The notes under the pieces: generated by a model | What the model saw: only the letters and a program-made list of their open reading frames with translations | Databases searched by the model: none | What the model was told of the DNA's origin: nothing | Made by a program: the position numbers and the translations under genes | Assembly: GCA_964445195.1 (NCBI GenBank) | Contig: CAYUKA010000001.1 | Span: 176,656 to 240,655, forward strand | Direction: 5' to 3' | Length of the DNA: 64,000 bases | Source: UM-FILTER-47-13 sp964445195 | GTDB taxonomy: Bacteria; Pseudomonadota; Alphaproteobacteria; Micavibrionales; Micavibrionaceae | In this document: positions 34,357 through 42,981 of the stretch, piece after piece | How the letters are laid out: each line of letters starts with the position of its first letter | Numbering within the stretch: the first letter of the stretch is position 1

Positions 34357-34691
34357 TTCCCTGCGCAAGCAGGGATCTTTTAAATAACAACTTCCAACCA
34401 TTCCGGATTAACGCTCTTAATCAAATCTTCTTTCCATGCGCGCTTCCATTTCTTCATGGATCGCTCACGGGCCTTTGCATCATTTATATCATCAAATTCC
34501 TCATAATATACGAGATTTGTAACTTTATACTTTTTTGTAAAACTTTGTATCTGTCCGGACTTATGCTGCAAAACCCGTTCCCGCAAATGACCTGTAAAAC
34601 CAAGATAAAGAACGGTTTTGTTAAAATTGGTCAGCATGTAAACATAGTATTTCATCTGAACATACCTAAAGATCCCTGCTTGCGCAGGGAA
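34357..34691. mobile_element. GIY-YIG cassette bracketed by 24-bp inverted repeats
   Basis: TTCCCTGCGCAAGCAGGG and the next six bases (34357-34380) recur as an exact reverse complement at 34668-34691. Each arm is itself a hairpin (CCCTGC-GCAA-GCAGGG). Between them lies only the GIY-YIG gene, whose stop codon begins in the last base of the left arm. The unit of 335 bp sits between fabI and aroC. It has the shape of a minimal self-spreading cassette; mobility is inferred. Confidence 0.55.
34380..34655 (-). CDS. GIY-YIG nuclease superfamily protein
   Basis: A 91-residue single-domain GIY-YIG protein of the YhbQ/UPF0213-like kind. The fold markers are KYYVYMLTN (the GIY part), TVLYLGFTGHLRERVLQHK (the YIG part with the conserved Arg), the FTKKYKVTNLVYYEEF strand and AKARERSMKKWKRAWKEDLI with the catalytic-type Glu near residue 64. 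The final NPEWLEV is typical of this group. Such proteins would nick or cut DNA, but their biological role is largely unknown. It lies within perfect inverted repeats. Confidence 0.85.
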   Translation of the reverse strand: MKYYVYMLTNFNKTVLYLGFTGHLRERVLQHKSGQIQSFTKKYKVTNLVYYEEFDDINDAKARERSMKKWKRAWKEDLIKSVNPEWLEVVI

Positions 34692-34727
34692 GACAAAACC
34701 AAAGAAGCTTTTCGTATATAGTAGAAC

Positions 34728-35582
34728 CTAAGCGGCTTCTGAAGCCTTCTTCGGCGCGATCGATTGCAGCAGTTCCGCCGTTTCAGACGCGCTGTCGACC
34801 TGGACCATGCCAACGGTGTGATAGCCGCTATCGACATGCAGGACTTCGCCGGTCACACCGCTGCCCAGATCGGAGAGCAGGAACAGCCCCGACCGGCCGA
34901 CATCCTCGATCGTGACATTGCGGCGCAGCGGCGAGTTCAGTTCGTTCCATTTCAGAATATAGCGGAAATCGCCGATCCCGCTGGCGGCCAGGGTCTTGAT
35001 CGGTCCGGCCGAGATCGCGTTGACGCGGATGTTGCGCGGCCCGAGATCGCTGGCGAGATAACGGACCGAGGCTTCCAGCCCGGCCTTCGCCACACCCATA
35101 ACGTTATAATGCGGCATCACGCGCTCCGCCCCGTAATAGGTCAGGGTCAGCAGGCTGCCGCCGTCATTCATCAGCGGCGCGGCGCGCTGGGCCACAGCGG
35201 TGAAAGAATAGATCGAGATGTCCATTGTCTTCTGGAAGTTGGCGCGGCTTGTATCCAGATACAGCCCGTCCAGTTCGTTCTTGTCAGAGAAGGCGATCGC
35301 GTGGACGACAAAATCCAGCCCGCCCCACTCGTCTTTAATCGTAGCGAACACTTTATCCAGATCGGCGTCATCAGAGACGTCACAGGGCAGCATCAACGAG
35401 GAACCCACGCTTTCGGCCAGCGGCCGCACCCGCTTTTCCAAAGCTTCACCCTGATAGGTAAAGGCCAGTTCCGCACCCTGCCCGGCCAGCGCCTGTGAAA
35501 TGCCCCAGGCAATCGAGCGGTCGTTCGCAACGCCCATCACAAGGCCGCGCTTGCCCGCCATGAATTTGTCGTTCTCTGCCAT
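34728..35582 (-). CDS. fabI: Enoyl-[acyl-carrier-protein] reductase (NADH)
   Basis: Reduces trans-2-enoyl-ACP in the last step of each fatty acid elongation round; the target of triclosan. The 284-residue protein is a short-chain reductase: GLVMGVANDRSIAWGI near residue 13 binds NADH, and the catalytic Tyr-x6-Lys is Y159/K166 in YGAERVMPHYNVMGVAKA. A continuous frame to 35897 adds over 100 unrelated residues, so MAENDKFMAGKRG at 35582 is taken as the start. The 244 bases upstream to the next gene hold nothing recognised. Confidence 0.96.
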   Translation of the reverse strand: MAENDKFMAGKRGLVMGVANDRSIAWGISQALAGQGAELAFTYQGEALEKRVRPLAESVGSSLMLPCDVSDDADLDKVFATIKDEWGGLDFVVHAIAFSDKNELDGLYLDTSRANFQKTMDISIYSFTAVAQRAAPLMNDGGSLLTLTYYGAERVMPHYNVMGVAKAGLEASVRYLASDLGPRNIRVNAISAGPIKTLAASGIGDFRYILKWNELNSPLRRNVTIEDVGRSGLFLLSDLGSGVTGEVLHVDSGYHTVGMVQVDSASETAELLQSIAPKKASEAA

Positions 35583-35826
35583 TGTCGTGATATCCCGTAA
35601 AATTATGCAAAACGGCGCAGGGCCGCTCTTATGCATCCTACACAATTCCGCGTACAAATCCAGCCCCAACCACCGCGCTCTCCCCTTTTCGGACGGCGCA
35701 TCAGACCGGCAAATTTGGTAAATTGTTAATAAACCAGTGGTAAAGTACGAAAGACTGAGAAAAACGGGCTCATGCCTGCGCCTTTTGTGCGAAATGTGAA
35801 TGCATTTGGGGAACGGATAAAAAAAG

Positions 35827-37401
35827 ATGGCATTACAAATAGATACCGTTGCGCACGCCTGTAACCTGATCACGCGCGAAATCCGTGATTTCCGCAAAAA
35901 TCTGACCGTTCACTTTATTGTCCATCATGAAGGGCAGCGCACGGAAGCGCTGGGCATGGCAGCACAGGACATACTGGCGCACCCGGCGGCGGAAACGGCC
36001 ACACACTTATTGCAAAAAATCAGGAAGTCACGTGATTCACAGATGCTCGGTACGGCTGTCGCACGCGAGACGATCTTTTTTGGCCTGGCGACCCGGGACT
36101 CCATCCTGTCCTTATGCACCATTAATATTGATGAATTTAACAGCCTGAAAGACGCGCGGCGGCAAGCTTATCACCTCGCCTGGCATGCGCTTGATGCGGC
36201 CGAATATCATAGCCGTCCGGAAAACCGTACTGGCCGGGCGACAGAGGTCATCGTCCGGCGCCGGAACGCCCTTGAAATGGCGGACGCCAATATGCGTGCT
36301 GATGTCTTCGCCAGTGTTATGACCACATTCCACCGCGACTCCGATGCCATCAAACGCACCGGACAGGAGCGCGGCCTCAACGCCCTGCATACCCGCTCCA
36401 TGCACGCGCCGGAATATTATCCTTATTTGATCGCTATGGAAGCGACAAGATATGCGCGAAAGGAAATCGACCTGAAGAAATTGCCCCGCAAACGGCTTGT
36501 ACCGACGGCCCTGACCGTTGCCAAAGATGTGGCGATGACCTTTGACGAGATTGCGCTTAAAAACTGGTTTGCTTTCAGCGAATCAGCGCAAGACATGGCA
36601 TGGCGCGGCTACAAAGAAGCGGAAATCCTTAGCGCGGCGATCAATACCAGTCCGAACACCTATGTGCGGGCGATCGGTTACCAGATTGCCGAGATATGCA
36701 GTATCGAACCGGCCTCCATTGTCGATATTCGTGAAAGTTACAGTCCTTATGCCGATGACGAATTTAATGAAAAGCTGCATAACAAGATTATCGATAGTAT
36801 TTATCAAGACATCATCGCCCAGGACCTCAAGCAGAATAGCGGCATGCCGTTCCTGAACATGGCCAATAAACAGAATATGGACCTGACCGAAGGCAAAATT
36901 GTCGGCTGGTGCGCGCCGTCTTTGCAGGCCGCCGGTAACGCATTCGATCACGCCCGGCAAAATGGCGGCGCACCGGAAGAACACGTGGCACGGGAATTCG
37001 CTATAAACCGCCGTCATACAGGCTGGGACGACATCAAAGAACTCGGTCAACGGATTATCAAGACCCACCGCACCGGCAAAACGGTCACGTTAAGCGATCT
37101 CAAAGACCTGTCTAAAGATATCGAAAACCTTAAAGCGTTACGGCAATCGGTTGAGAAAACATTGTCCGACCCGCAATATAAACAACAATTGGCCGCCGCA
37201 AACGAACTGGACGCAAAGCCGCCTTCAATGGCACCTGCCGGTCCGGCCATCGCCGCCAAACCGGCACCGCAAACCCCGTCATACGAGGCGACGGCAATCC
37301 CGGCCATGGGCGGCCGTCCGAAAGTCCAGACGCATGTCGCGCAAACAGCACAGCGCATTCGCAAACAGGCCGACGATCAAAACGCTGGCGAAAGCGAATA
37401 A
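35827..37401 (+). CDS. Large helical cytosolic protein, unknown function
   Basis: A 524-residue protein with no signal peptide or membrane helix. The first 430 residues are predicted almost entirely helical, with several His/Arg-rich stretches (for example EYHSRPENRTGRATEVIVRR near 127). A coiled-coil-like region follows (LSDLKDLSKDIENLKALRQS near 425), and the last 75 residues are Pro/Ala/Gln-rich and probably disordered. No enzyme motif is apparent. It is a single-gene unit between fabI (divergent) and a 17-kDa antigen-like gene (convergent). Confidence 0.7.
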   Translation: MALQIDTVAHACNLITREIRDFRKNLTVHFIVHHEGQRTEALGMAAQDILAHPAAETATHLLQKIRKSRDSQMLGTAVARETIFFGLATRDSILSLCTINIDEFNSLKDARRQAYHLAWHALDAAEYHSRPENRTGRATEVIVRRRNALEMADANMRADVFASVMTTFHRDSDAIKRTGQERGLNALHTRSMHAPEYYPYLIAMEATRYARKEIDLKKLPRKRLVPTALTVAKDVAMTFDEIALKNWFAFSESAQDMAWRGYKEAEILSAAINTSPNTYVRAIGYQIAEICSIEPASIVDIRESYSPYADDEFNEKLHNKIIDSIYQDIIAQDLKQNSGMPFLNMANKQNMDLTEGKIVGWCAPSLQAAGNAFDHARQNGGAPEEHVAREFAINRRHTGWDDIKELGQRIIKTHRTGKTVTLSDLKDLSKDIENLKALRQSVEKTLSDPQYKQQLAAANELDAKPPSMAPAGPAIAAKPAPQTPSYEATAIPAMGGRPKVQTHVAQTAQRIRKQADDQNAGESE

Positions 37402-37464
37402 AAACCGCCCGCGCATTACACACAGACGGTTTCCTTATTGTATATTTAGGCTCAGGGTCAGCGG

Positions 37465-37938
37465 TTAAATAATCTCCCAACTGCCGTCAGGCTGCTGACA
37501 GGCGGTGCCATAGGCATTTTCCTGGCGGCCGCCAACCGTAATAACCTGCTGATACTCGCGGCAGTAACGGCCGGCCGTGCTGGTGCCATCACGCACAACA
37601 GTGTAGCTGCCGCTATTCCCTGAATCAGGGTTGTTCCAGTTGACGGTTTCACCAATCGGCGCCGTGTGTGCGCGCTGCTGCGCGTTCTGCATATACATGC
37701 GATCGGCACGATCAAGCGACGAACCGATTTCACTCCCTACCAGCGCGCCGAGCAGTACGCCGGCCCCCGTTGCCCACAAGCGGCCAGATCCGCTGCCGAC
37801 CTGCGAACCGAGCAGGCCCCCGGCGACCGCGCCCGCGCCCGTGCCGACGGTTTGCTTGGAGCCCCAGCCCTGTGTCGTGTTACAGCCGGTCAGGACCAGC
37901 GCCATCGCCGCAAAAGCGGTTAAAACTGTGTATCTCAT
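37465..37938 (-). CDS. Glycine-zipper lipoprotein, 17-kDa surface antigen-like
   Basis: A 157-residue lipoprotein with lipobox LTGC (Cys near 19). The middle holds a glycine zipper pair (GTGAGAVAGGLLGSQVGSGS, then GAGVLLGALVGSEIGSSLDR), as in the rickettsial 17-kDa antigen and related outer membrane lipoproteins. The C-terminal part has two or three cysteines and a conserved YCREYQQVITVGGRQENAYG motif with TACQQPDGSW, seen in the RT0821/Lpp0805 family. It likely inserts in the outer membrane or stabilises the envelope. Confidence 0.88.
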   Translation of the reverse strand: MRYTVLTAFAAMALVLTGCNTTQGWGSKQTVGTGAGAVAGGLLGSQVGSGSGRLWATGAGVLLGALVGSEIGSSLDRADRMYMQNAQQRAHTAPIGETVNWNNPDSGNSGSYTVVRDGTSTAGRYCREYQQVITVGGRQENAYGTACQQPDGSWEII

Positions 37939-38057
37939 TGTAAATTACCCCCTTACAAGGTTACTTGGATATTGTTATACGCAGAAAGACAAACTATCCT
38001 TCGGACTTTAAGTTCCCCATCAGAGATAGGGTAAACTGCCCCAAAAGCCAACAGAAA

Positions 38058-38690
38058 ATGAAAAAGCACTACGACATAAAAACCCTGCAGGCCCCCGGCG
38101 AAGCCCCGGACGATCCGATCGCCCTGTTTATGCAATGGTTAAGCGAAGCCGAAGAAAGCGAACCTGTCGATCCGAACGCCATGGGCCTGTCGACAATCGA
38201 TGAAAACGGCCGGGTCGGTTCACGCATCGTGCTGCTGAAAGATGTGAGCGCACGCGGCTTTACCTTTTACACGAACCGCGAAAGCCGCAAGGGTCAGGCA
38301 CTGGCTGTCCACCCGCAGGCGGCATTGAATTTTTACTGGAAGTCGCTGAACCGGCAGGTGCGGATCGAGGGCACTGTTGATGTTATTAGTGACCAGGAAT
38401 CTGATGCTTATTTCGCCACCAGGCCGCGCGGCCGCCGGATCGGCGCCTGGGCTTCCGACCAGTCCCACCCGCTCGATACCCGTAAAGCACTGGAAGATAA
38501 GGTCAAGGCTATAGAGCGCGATTATGACGGGGCGGACGAAATCCCCCGCCCGTCTCATTGGGGCGGTTATTTGCTGACGCCCGATTACATTGAATTCTGG
38601 CATAATGGCGAGTTCCGCCTGCATACCCGCCTGACCTACAGCCGCACAGACAAGAACGCGGGCTGGGAAAAGGGTATGCTCTATCCCTGA
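38058..38690 (+). CDS. pdxH: Pyridoxamine 5'-phosphate oxidase
   Basis: Oxidises pyridoxine or pyridoxamine 5'-phosphate to pyridoxal 5'-phosphate with FMN and oxygen. The 210-residue protein carries the FMN and substrate motifs SRIVLLKDVSARGFTFYTN near residue 56, RESRKGQAL, QVRIEGTV near 107 and the C-terminal PSHWGGYLLTPDYIEFWHNG with FRLHTRLTYSR. The frame is open 31 codons further upstream without similarity, so ATG 38058 is preferred. PLP made here serves hemA and other window enzymes. Confidence 0.95.
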   Translation: MKKHYDIKTLQAPGEAPDDPIALFMQWLSEAEESEPVDPNAMGLSTIDENGRVGSRIVLLKDVSARGFTFYTNRESRKGQALAVHPQAALNFYWKSLNRQVRIEGTVDVISDQESDAYFATRPRGRRIGAWASDQSHPLDTRKALEDKVKAIERDYDGADEIPRPSHWGGYLLTPDYIEFWHNGEFRLHTRLTYSRTDKNAGWEKGMLYP

Positions 38691-38750
38691 GCCCTCTTGA
38701 AATACCAAACTTTTTTTTCTAGTTTAACTTTGGGTTTTCAACATATTTTC

Positions 38751-38833
38751 CGTCATTGCGAGACGGTGCAGCTGTCGAAGCAATCCATACGGTGGCTGGA
38801 TCGCCGCGCTCCCGTTGGCCGCTCGCGATGACG
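38751..38833. repeat. Family B palindromic repeat before htpG
   Basis: An 83-bp element that begins CGTCATTGCGAGACGG and ends GGCCGCTCGCGATGACG, with internal GAAGCAATCC and GGATCG. It ends 15 bases before the htpG ATG, so it lies between any promoter and the ribosome site. It is read through in frame with htpG, but the conserved HtpG start excludes it from the protein. Confidence 0.7.
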
Positions 38834-38848
38834 TCAGGAAGAAAACGA

Positions 38849-40765
38849 ATGACACAGGAAACACTGACATTTAACGCTGATGTGGCGCGGCTGCTGGATA
38901 TTGTCGCCCATGCGCTTTACTCCAACCGCGACGTTTTTTTACGTGAGCTGATCTCCAATGCTTCGGACGCCTGCGACAAACTCCGCTATGAAGCGGTGAC
39001 AAAGCCGGAGCTGACCAGAGACGACCCCGACTTCAAAATCCGGGTATTTAAGGATACCAGCGACCGTACCCTGACCGTGAGCGATAACGGTATCGGCATG
39101 AACCGCGAGGAGTTGATCGATCATCTCGGCACCATCGCCAAATCCGGCACGGCGGCCCTGATGGACAAGATCGGCGAAGCGCAGAGCGACGGCGACCGGA
39201 TGAACCTGATCGGCCAGTTCGGCGTCGGCTTTTACGCCTCGTTCATGGTTGCGCACAAGGTCACGGTCATCAGCCGCAAAGCCGGTGAAGCCGAAACATG
39301 GCTGTGGGAATCCGACGGCCGCACCGGCTTTACCGTGCGCGCCGCGAAAAAGAAAGAAACGAAACTGATCGGCAATGCACGCGGGACGGCGGTGATCCTC
39401 CATGTCACCGATGAGGCCAGCGATTACCTGATCGACGAAAAGCTCAGGCAAGTGATCGCCACCTATTCCGACCATATCAGCTTCCCGATTTATCTCGGCG
39501 AGCCGGGAGACACTGACCCCGCAGAAGAGAAGCCGGTCAACCAGGTCACGGCGCTATGGATGCGGCCGAAAAACGAGATCACGGCGGAGCAGCATACGGC
39601 GTTTTTCCGCCATATCGGTTTTGGCGTCGACGAACCGCTGATGACCAGCCACTGGCGCGCCGAGGGCAAGATCGAATATACCGCCCTGCTTTACGTACCG
39701 ACGATGCGGCCTATGGATTTATACGATCCGAAACGCAGCCACGCCGTCCGGCTCTATGTCAAACGCGTGTTCATCACCGATGATTGCGAGGGGCTGATCT
39801 ATCCCTGGCTGCGGTTCCTGCGCGGCGTTGTCGACAGCGAAGACCTGCCGCTGAATATCAGCCGCGAGATGCTGCAACATAACCCGCTGATCGAGAAAAT
39901 CAGTAACGGTATCGCCAAGCGTGTCTTAAGCGACCTCAACAAACTCGCGACAGACGACCCGGCCGCCTTCGGCTCATTCTGGGGCCAGTTCGGCGCGGTC
40001 CTGAAAGAAGGGCTTTATGATGCATTTACGCACCGCGAGGCACTACTCAAGGTCGCCCGCTTTTACTCAACGCATGAAGATGGCGCACTAACCTCTTTGG
40101 CTGATTATGTTTCACGGATGAAAGAGGGGCAGGACAGCATCTATTACATTAGCGGTGAGAATCTCGAAACGCTGAAACACAGCCCGCAGCTTGAAGGCTT
40201 CAAGGCGCGCGGGCTGGAGGTCCTGTTCTTTACCGACACGATTGATGATTTCTGGCTGCAGACCGTGCTGGATTACGAAGGCAAACCGTTCCAGTCAGCG
40301 ACCAAGGGCAGCATTAATCTTAACCGTTTCGAAAATAAAAAAGATGATCAAAAAGAAGCGTCTAAAGATGAAAGCGCAGATAAAACCGCAACAAAGCTGC
40401 GTGATCTGGTGGGTGAAACCTTACAGGACGAAGTCGGCGAAGTGCGCCTGTCCAGCCGCCTGACCGACTCGCCGGTCTGCCTTGTCGCCGCCGATAACGA
40501 GATCGATTTGCGCATGGAGCGCGTGCTGCGCGTTCACCAGAAATACGAAGCGCAGTCCAAACGCGTGCTGGAGATCAACCCGGCTCACCCGCTGATCAAG
40601 CGGCTGGCCACGCTGGCCGAACAGGCCGATACCGGGACGGCGATCACCGACGCGGCCTGGCTGCTGCTCGATCAGGCGCGGATCATCCAGGGCGAACCGG
40701 TGCCCGACCCCGCCGCCTTCGCCCGCCGCATGTCGGTTTTCATGGAGCGCGGCCTTGCGGCCTGA
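38849..40765 (+). CDS. htpG: Chaperone HtpG (Hsp90)
   Basis: Bacterial Hsp90, an ATP-dependent homodimeric chaperone acting late in protein folding. The 638-residue protein has the GHKL ATPase motifs: NASDACDKLRYEA near residue 34, DNGIGMNREEL near 77, GTIAKSGTAAL, and GQFGVGFYASFMVA near 120. Middle and C-terminal dimerisation domains follow, with the middle-domain Arg region NISREMLQHN near 335. The frame is open to 38756 through a repeat, but MTQETLTFNADVARLL is the family start. It is followed 3 bp later by a nucleotidyltransferase-like gene. Confidence 0.97.
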   Translation: MTQETLTFNADVARLLDIVAHALYSNRDVFLRELISNASDACDKLRYEAVTKPELTRDDPDFKIRVFKDTSDRTLTVSDNGIGMNREELIDHLGTIAKSGTAALMDKIGEAQSDGDRMNLIGQFGVGFYASFMVAHKVTVISRKAGEAETWLWESDGRTGFTVRAAKKKETKLIGNARGTAVILHVTDEASDYLIDEKLRQVIATYSDHISFPIYLGEPGDTDPAEEKPVNQVTALWMRPKNEITAEQHTAFFRHIGFGVDEPLMTSHWRAEGKIEYTALLYVPTMRPMDLYDPKRSHAVRLYVKRVFITDDCEGLIYPWLRFLRGVVDSEDLPLNISREMLQHNPLIEKISNGIAKRVLSDLNKLATDDPAAFGSFWGQFGAVLKEGLYDAFTHREALLKVARFYSTHEDGALTSLADYVSRMKEGQDSIYYISGENLETLKHSPQLEGFKARGLEVLFFTDTIDDFWLQTVLDYEGKPFQSATKGSINLNRFENKKDDQKEASKDESADKTATKLRDLVGETLQDEVGEVRLSSRLTDSPVCLVAADNEIDLRMERVLRVHQKYEAQSKRVLEINPAHPLIKRLATLAEQADTGTAITDAAWLLLDQARIIQGEPVPDPAAFARRMSVFMERGLAA

Positions 40766-40768
40766 TTC

Positions 40769-41485
40769 ATGACATCGCAGGGACAAAAATGGCCGGGCTG
40801 TGATGCACCGACAAAACGGTTTACCGAATCCGTGGTGGAGGCCCTGACATCATGTCTTGGCGATAATCTTGAAGCCGTTTATCTGCACGGTTCGCTGGAG
40901 TTAAGCATTATCCTCGCCCGGCATGCCGCGGCACCGCGCCACCCTGTACCGTTCGAGCTGCATTTCGGCGCCGATTATACCGCGGCGATCCGCGATGACA
41001 GCTATGATTACAGCCGCGCCAAGGGCGAAGACCCGGATTTATGCGCCCATCTGAGCGTGACGCGCCTGCGCGGCATCGCGCTTTACGGCCCGCCGTCAGC
41101 CGATATGATCGGGCCGGTGGCGTGGACCGATTACATAGCGGCCGTGCAGGACGACCTTGACTGGATACTGGACGGCGAGAATATCCTGATCAGTCCGTTT
41201 TACGGCGTCCTGAATATCTGCCGCGTGCTGGAGATGCAAACCAAGGGTGAAGGTACGGTATCCAGCAAGGAAGAAGCGGCACTATGGGCGCTGGCGGCCC
41301 TGCCCTCCTCCCATCACGATGTGATTCAGGAATCACTGGCCTGCTACCGCGATCCGGCGCCGGTCACGCCGCAGACCCGCCAAAAAGGCGGCCGGGAATG
41401 GGATGAAGGCCGGTTGCTCGCTTTTCGTGATTTCGCAAGACGTGAAGCAAGCCGACATCACACGCCCGGACCGGCGCCCCGTTAG
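40769..41485 (+). CDS. Nucleotidyltransferase-like protein, catalytic DxD region missing
   Basis: A 238-residue protein resembling the aminoglycoside adenylyltransferase/DUF4111 group. The start EAVYLHGSLELS matches the GS loop, and the C-terminal helical part matches well (DPDLCAHLSVTRLRGIALYG near 90, LNICRVLEMQTKGEGTVSSK near 145, then WALAALPSSHHDV). In active relatives the GS loop is followed by RSDIDLLVV with the metal-binding DxD; here that stretch and about 40 further residues are absent and the chain passes straight to PVPFELHFG. It is probably catalytically inactive. It directly follows htpG. Confidence 0.7.
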   Translation: MTSQGQKWPGCDAPTKRFTESVVEALTSCLGDNLEAVYLHGSLELSIILARHAAAPRHPVPFELHFGADYTAAIRDDSYDYSRAKGEDPDLCAHLSVTRLRGIALYGPPSADMIGPVAWTDYIAAVQDDLDWILDGENILISPFYGVLNICRVLEMQTKGEGTVSSKEEAALWALAALPSSHHDVIQESLACYRDPAPVTPQTRQKGGREWDEGRLLAFRDFARREASRHHTPGPAPR

Positions 41486-41535
41486 CCTCCGCAAAAAACT
41501 GTGCCATGCACAATGAGTAATCCACTACTCTATCC

Positions 41536-41614
41536 GTCATCCTGAGCGCATGCGAAGGATCTCCCCGCGACGGGACTCTGTGGCATGAGATTCCTCGCAT
41601 ACGCTCGGAATGAC
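41536..41614. repeat. Family A palindromic repeat
   Basis: This 79-bp element begins GTCATCCTGAGCGCATGCG and ends CGCATACGCTCGGAATGAC, with GGATCT and AGATTCC in the arms. It occupies most of the 140 bp between two convergent genes and is a typical example of the GTCATCCTGAG palindrome. It may also terminate both transcripts. Confidence 0.7.
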
Positions 41615-41625
41615 AGCGCTAAAGC

Positions 41626-42630
41626 TTACGCTGCCTGCGCCTTTTCAATCAGGTCGGCATATTTCATGTCGGGGCGCGGCCCCATATGGGTGATAACCTC
41701 GGACGCCGCCAGCGTGCCAAGCGTCGCGCAGGTGCGTAAATCCATACCCTGCGTAAAACCGTACAGGAAGCCGGCGGCGTATTGATCGCCCGCGCCTGTG
41801 CTGTCAACGACCTGCACCGGCTGTGCCGGGACTTCAACCGTATCCGCGCCGGACAGGACGACCGAACCCTTCTCGCTGCGCGTCAGCACCGCCAGTTCGC
41901 ACTTGTCAACAACCTGCTTTGCTGCCTGTTCAAACGTCTCGGTTTCATAAAGCGAGATAATCTCATCCTCATTCGCGAACAGGATATCGACATGGCTGTC
42001 GACCAGCGCCAGAAAATCAGCCCGGTGCCGTTCAACGCAGAACGGATCGGACAGGGTCAACGACACGCGGTGACCGGCATCATGCGCGATCTGACCGGCT
42101 TTTTTGAACGCCTCCTTGGCATGCGGCGGGTCGAAAAGATACCCCTCCAGATAAGTAACCTTTGCCGAAGCAATCAGGTCGGCATCAATATCAATCGGCC
42201 CCAGCTCTACCCCGGCACCGAGAAACGTGTTCATCGTCCGCTCACCGTCCGGCGTCACCAACACCAGACAGCGTCCGGTGGGCGCACCAAGTGCCAAAGG
42301 TGTCGTATCATAGGTTACCCCCAATGCCGTCATGTCATGGCGAAACACGCCGCCCAGCTGGTCGTCGGCGACTTTCCCGATATAAGCACCTTTGCCGCCG
42401 AACGAAGCGAAACCGGCCATTGTATTCCCGGCACTGCCGCCCGACATTTCGATCCCGGCGTCCATCAGGCCGTAAAGCTCAACCGCCCGGGCTTCGTCGA
42501 TCAGGTTCATCGTTCCTTTTTTCATGCCGCGCGTTTTGTCCTGCCCGGCAATGAAGTCATCACTGGCGTGAGCCAGAACATCAACCATGGCATTACCGAT
42601 AGCGACCAGATCGTAAACGGGTTCGGACAT
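41626..42630 (-). CDS. PfkB family kinase, adenosine kinase-like
   Basis: A 334-residue ribokinase-fold sugar/nucleoside kinase. Seen: the N-terminal LVAIGNAMVDVLA, the substrate loop GGSAGNTMAGFASFGGKGAY near 64, the anion-hole and catalytic Asp motif VVDSTGAGDQYAAGFLYG near 275, and C-terminal GPRPDM. The pattern with MKKGTMNLID and the GPRPDM end resembles alphaproteobacterial adenosine kinases, which salvage adenosine to AMP. Sugar kinase activity cannot be excluded. The T2 element lies immediately upstream, with 22 bp between its end and the ATG. Confidence 0.88.
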   Translation of the reverse strand: MSEPVYDLVAIGNAMVDVLAHASDDFIAGQDKTRGMKKGTMNLIDEARAVELYGLMDAGIEMSGGSAGNTMAGFASFGGKGAYIGKVADDQLGGVFRHDMTALGVTYDTTPLALGAPTGRCLVLVTPDGERTMNTFLGAGVELGPIDIDADLIASAKVTYLEGYLFDPPHAKEAFKKAGQIAHDAGHRVSLTLSDPFCVERHRADFLALVDSHVDILFANEDEIISLYETETFEQAAKQVVDKCELAVLTRSEKGSVVLSGADTVEVPAQPVQVVDSTGAGDQYAAGFLYGFTQGMDLRTCATLGTLAASEVITHMGPRPDMKYADLIEKAQAA

Positions 42631-42652
42631 TTGCTTGAAAACCTTTTTGATA

Positions 42653-42933
42653 TTTAGGCTCAGGACCTATAAATTTAGTAAAGTGCTGTTAATCATGAAT
42701 CGTATAGATGCAAGGAAAACAAGCGATAGCATAGCCGTAGCTATGGTGAGCTTGTTTGACGCCGCAGATACGCGATTCATGATTAACCCGGTAGCGGGCG
42801 CGGCAAATTTCGGCATCTGTTTGCCCAAACCTCTTGAACGTAGCTACGGCTATGCCCTGCGAGGTTTGGACAAACATCTGCATAAAATTTGACACACGCA
42901 GCATTTACTAAATTTATAGGTCCTGAGCCTAAA
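42653..42933. mobile_element. TA-flanked MITE-like element, copy T2
   Basis: A 281-bp element with perfect 30-bp terminal inverted repeats (42653-42682 and 42904-42933) reading TTTAGGCTCAGGACCTATAA outward. TA flanks both ends. Inside are two palindromic modules: one with 15-bp perfect arms (42688-42702 and 42773-42787) that encloses an AAACAAGC...GCTTGTTT core, and another with imperfect arms around 42814-42885. No protein is encoded. This fills the 350 bp between the adenosine kinase-like gene and the TetR gene, so both promoters must lie in or beside it. Confidence 0.78.
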
Positions 42934-42981
42934 CGTAAACATCTTATTTGTATAAGAAAGCGGTAAGGAGGCCAAGCAGCA

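Noticed and set aside
34380..34655. GIY-YIG protein as an intron-encoded homing endonuclease
   Set aside because: It is a single small domain without a DNA-recognition tail, and no intron or interrupted gene surrounds it.
35583..35897. Upstream extension of fabI by more than 100 codons
   Set aside because: The extension has no FabI similarity and overlaps the start of the divergent gene at 35827; MAENDKF is the natural start.
41782..42657. Plus-strand frame of 291 codons over the adenosine kinase-like gene
   Set aside because: Shadow frame on the opposite strand of a gene with complete PfkB motifs.
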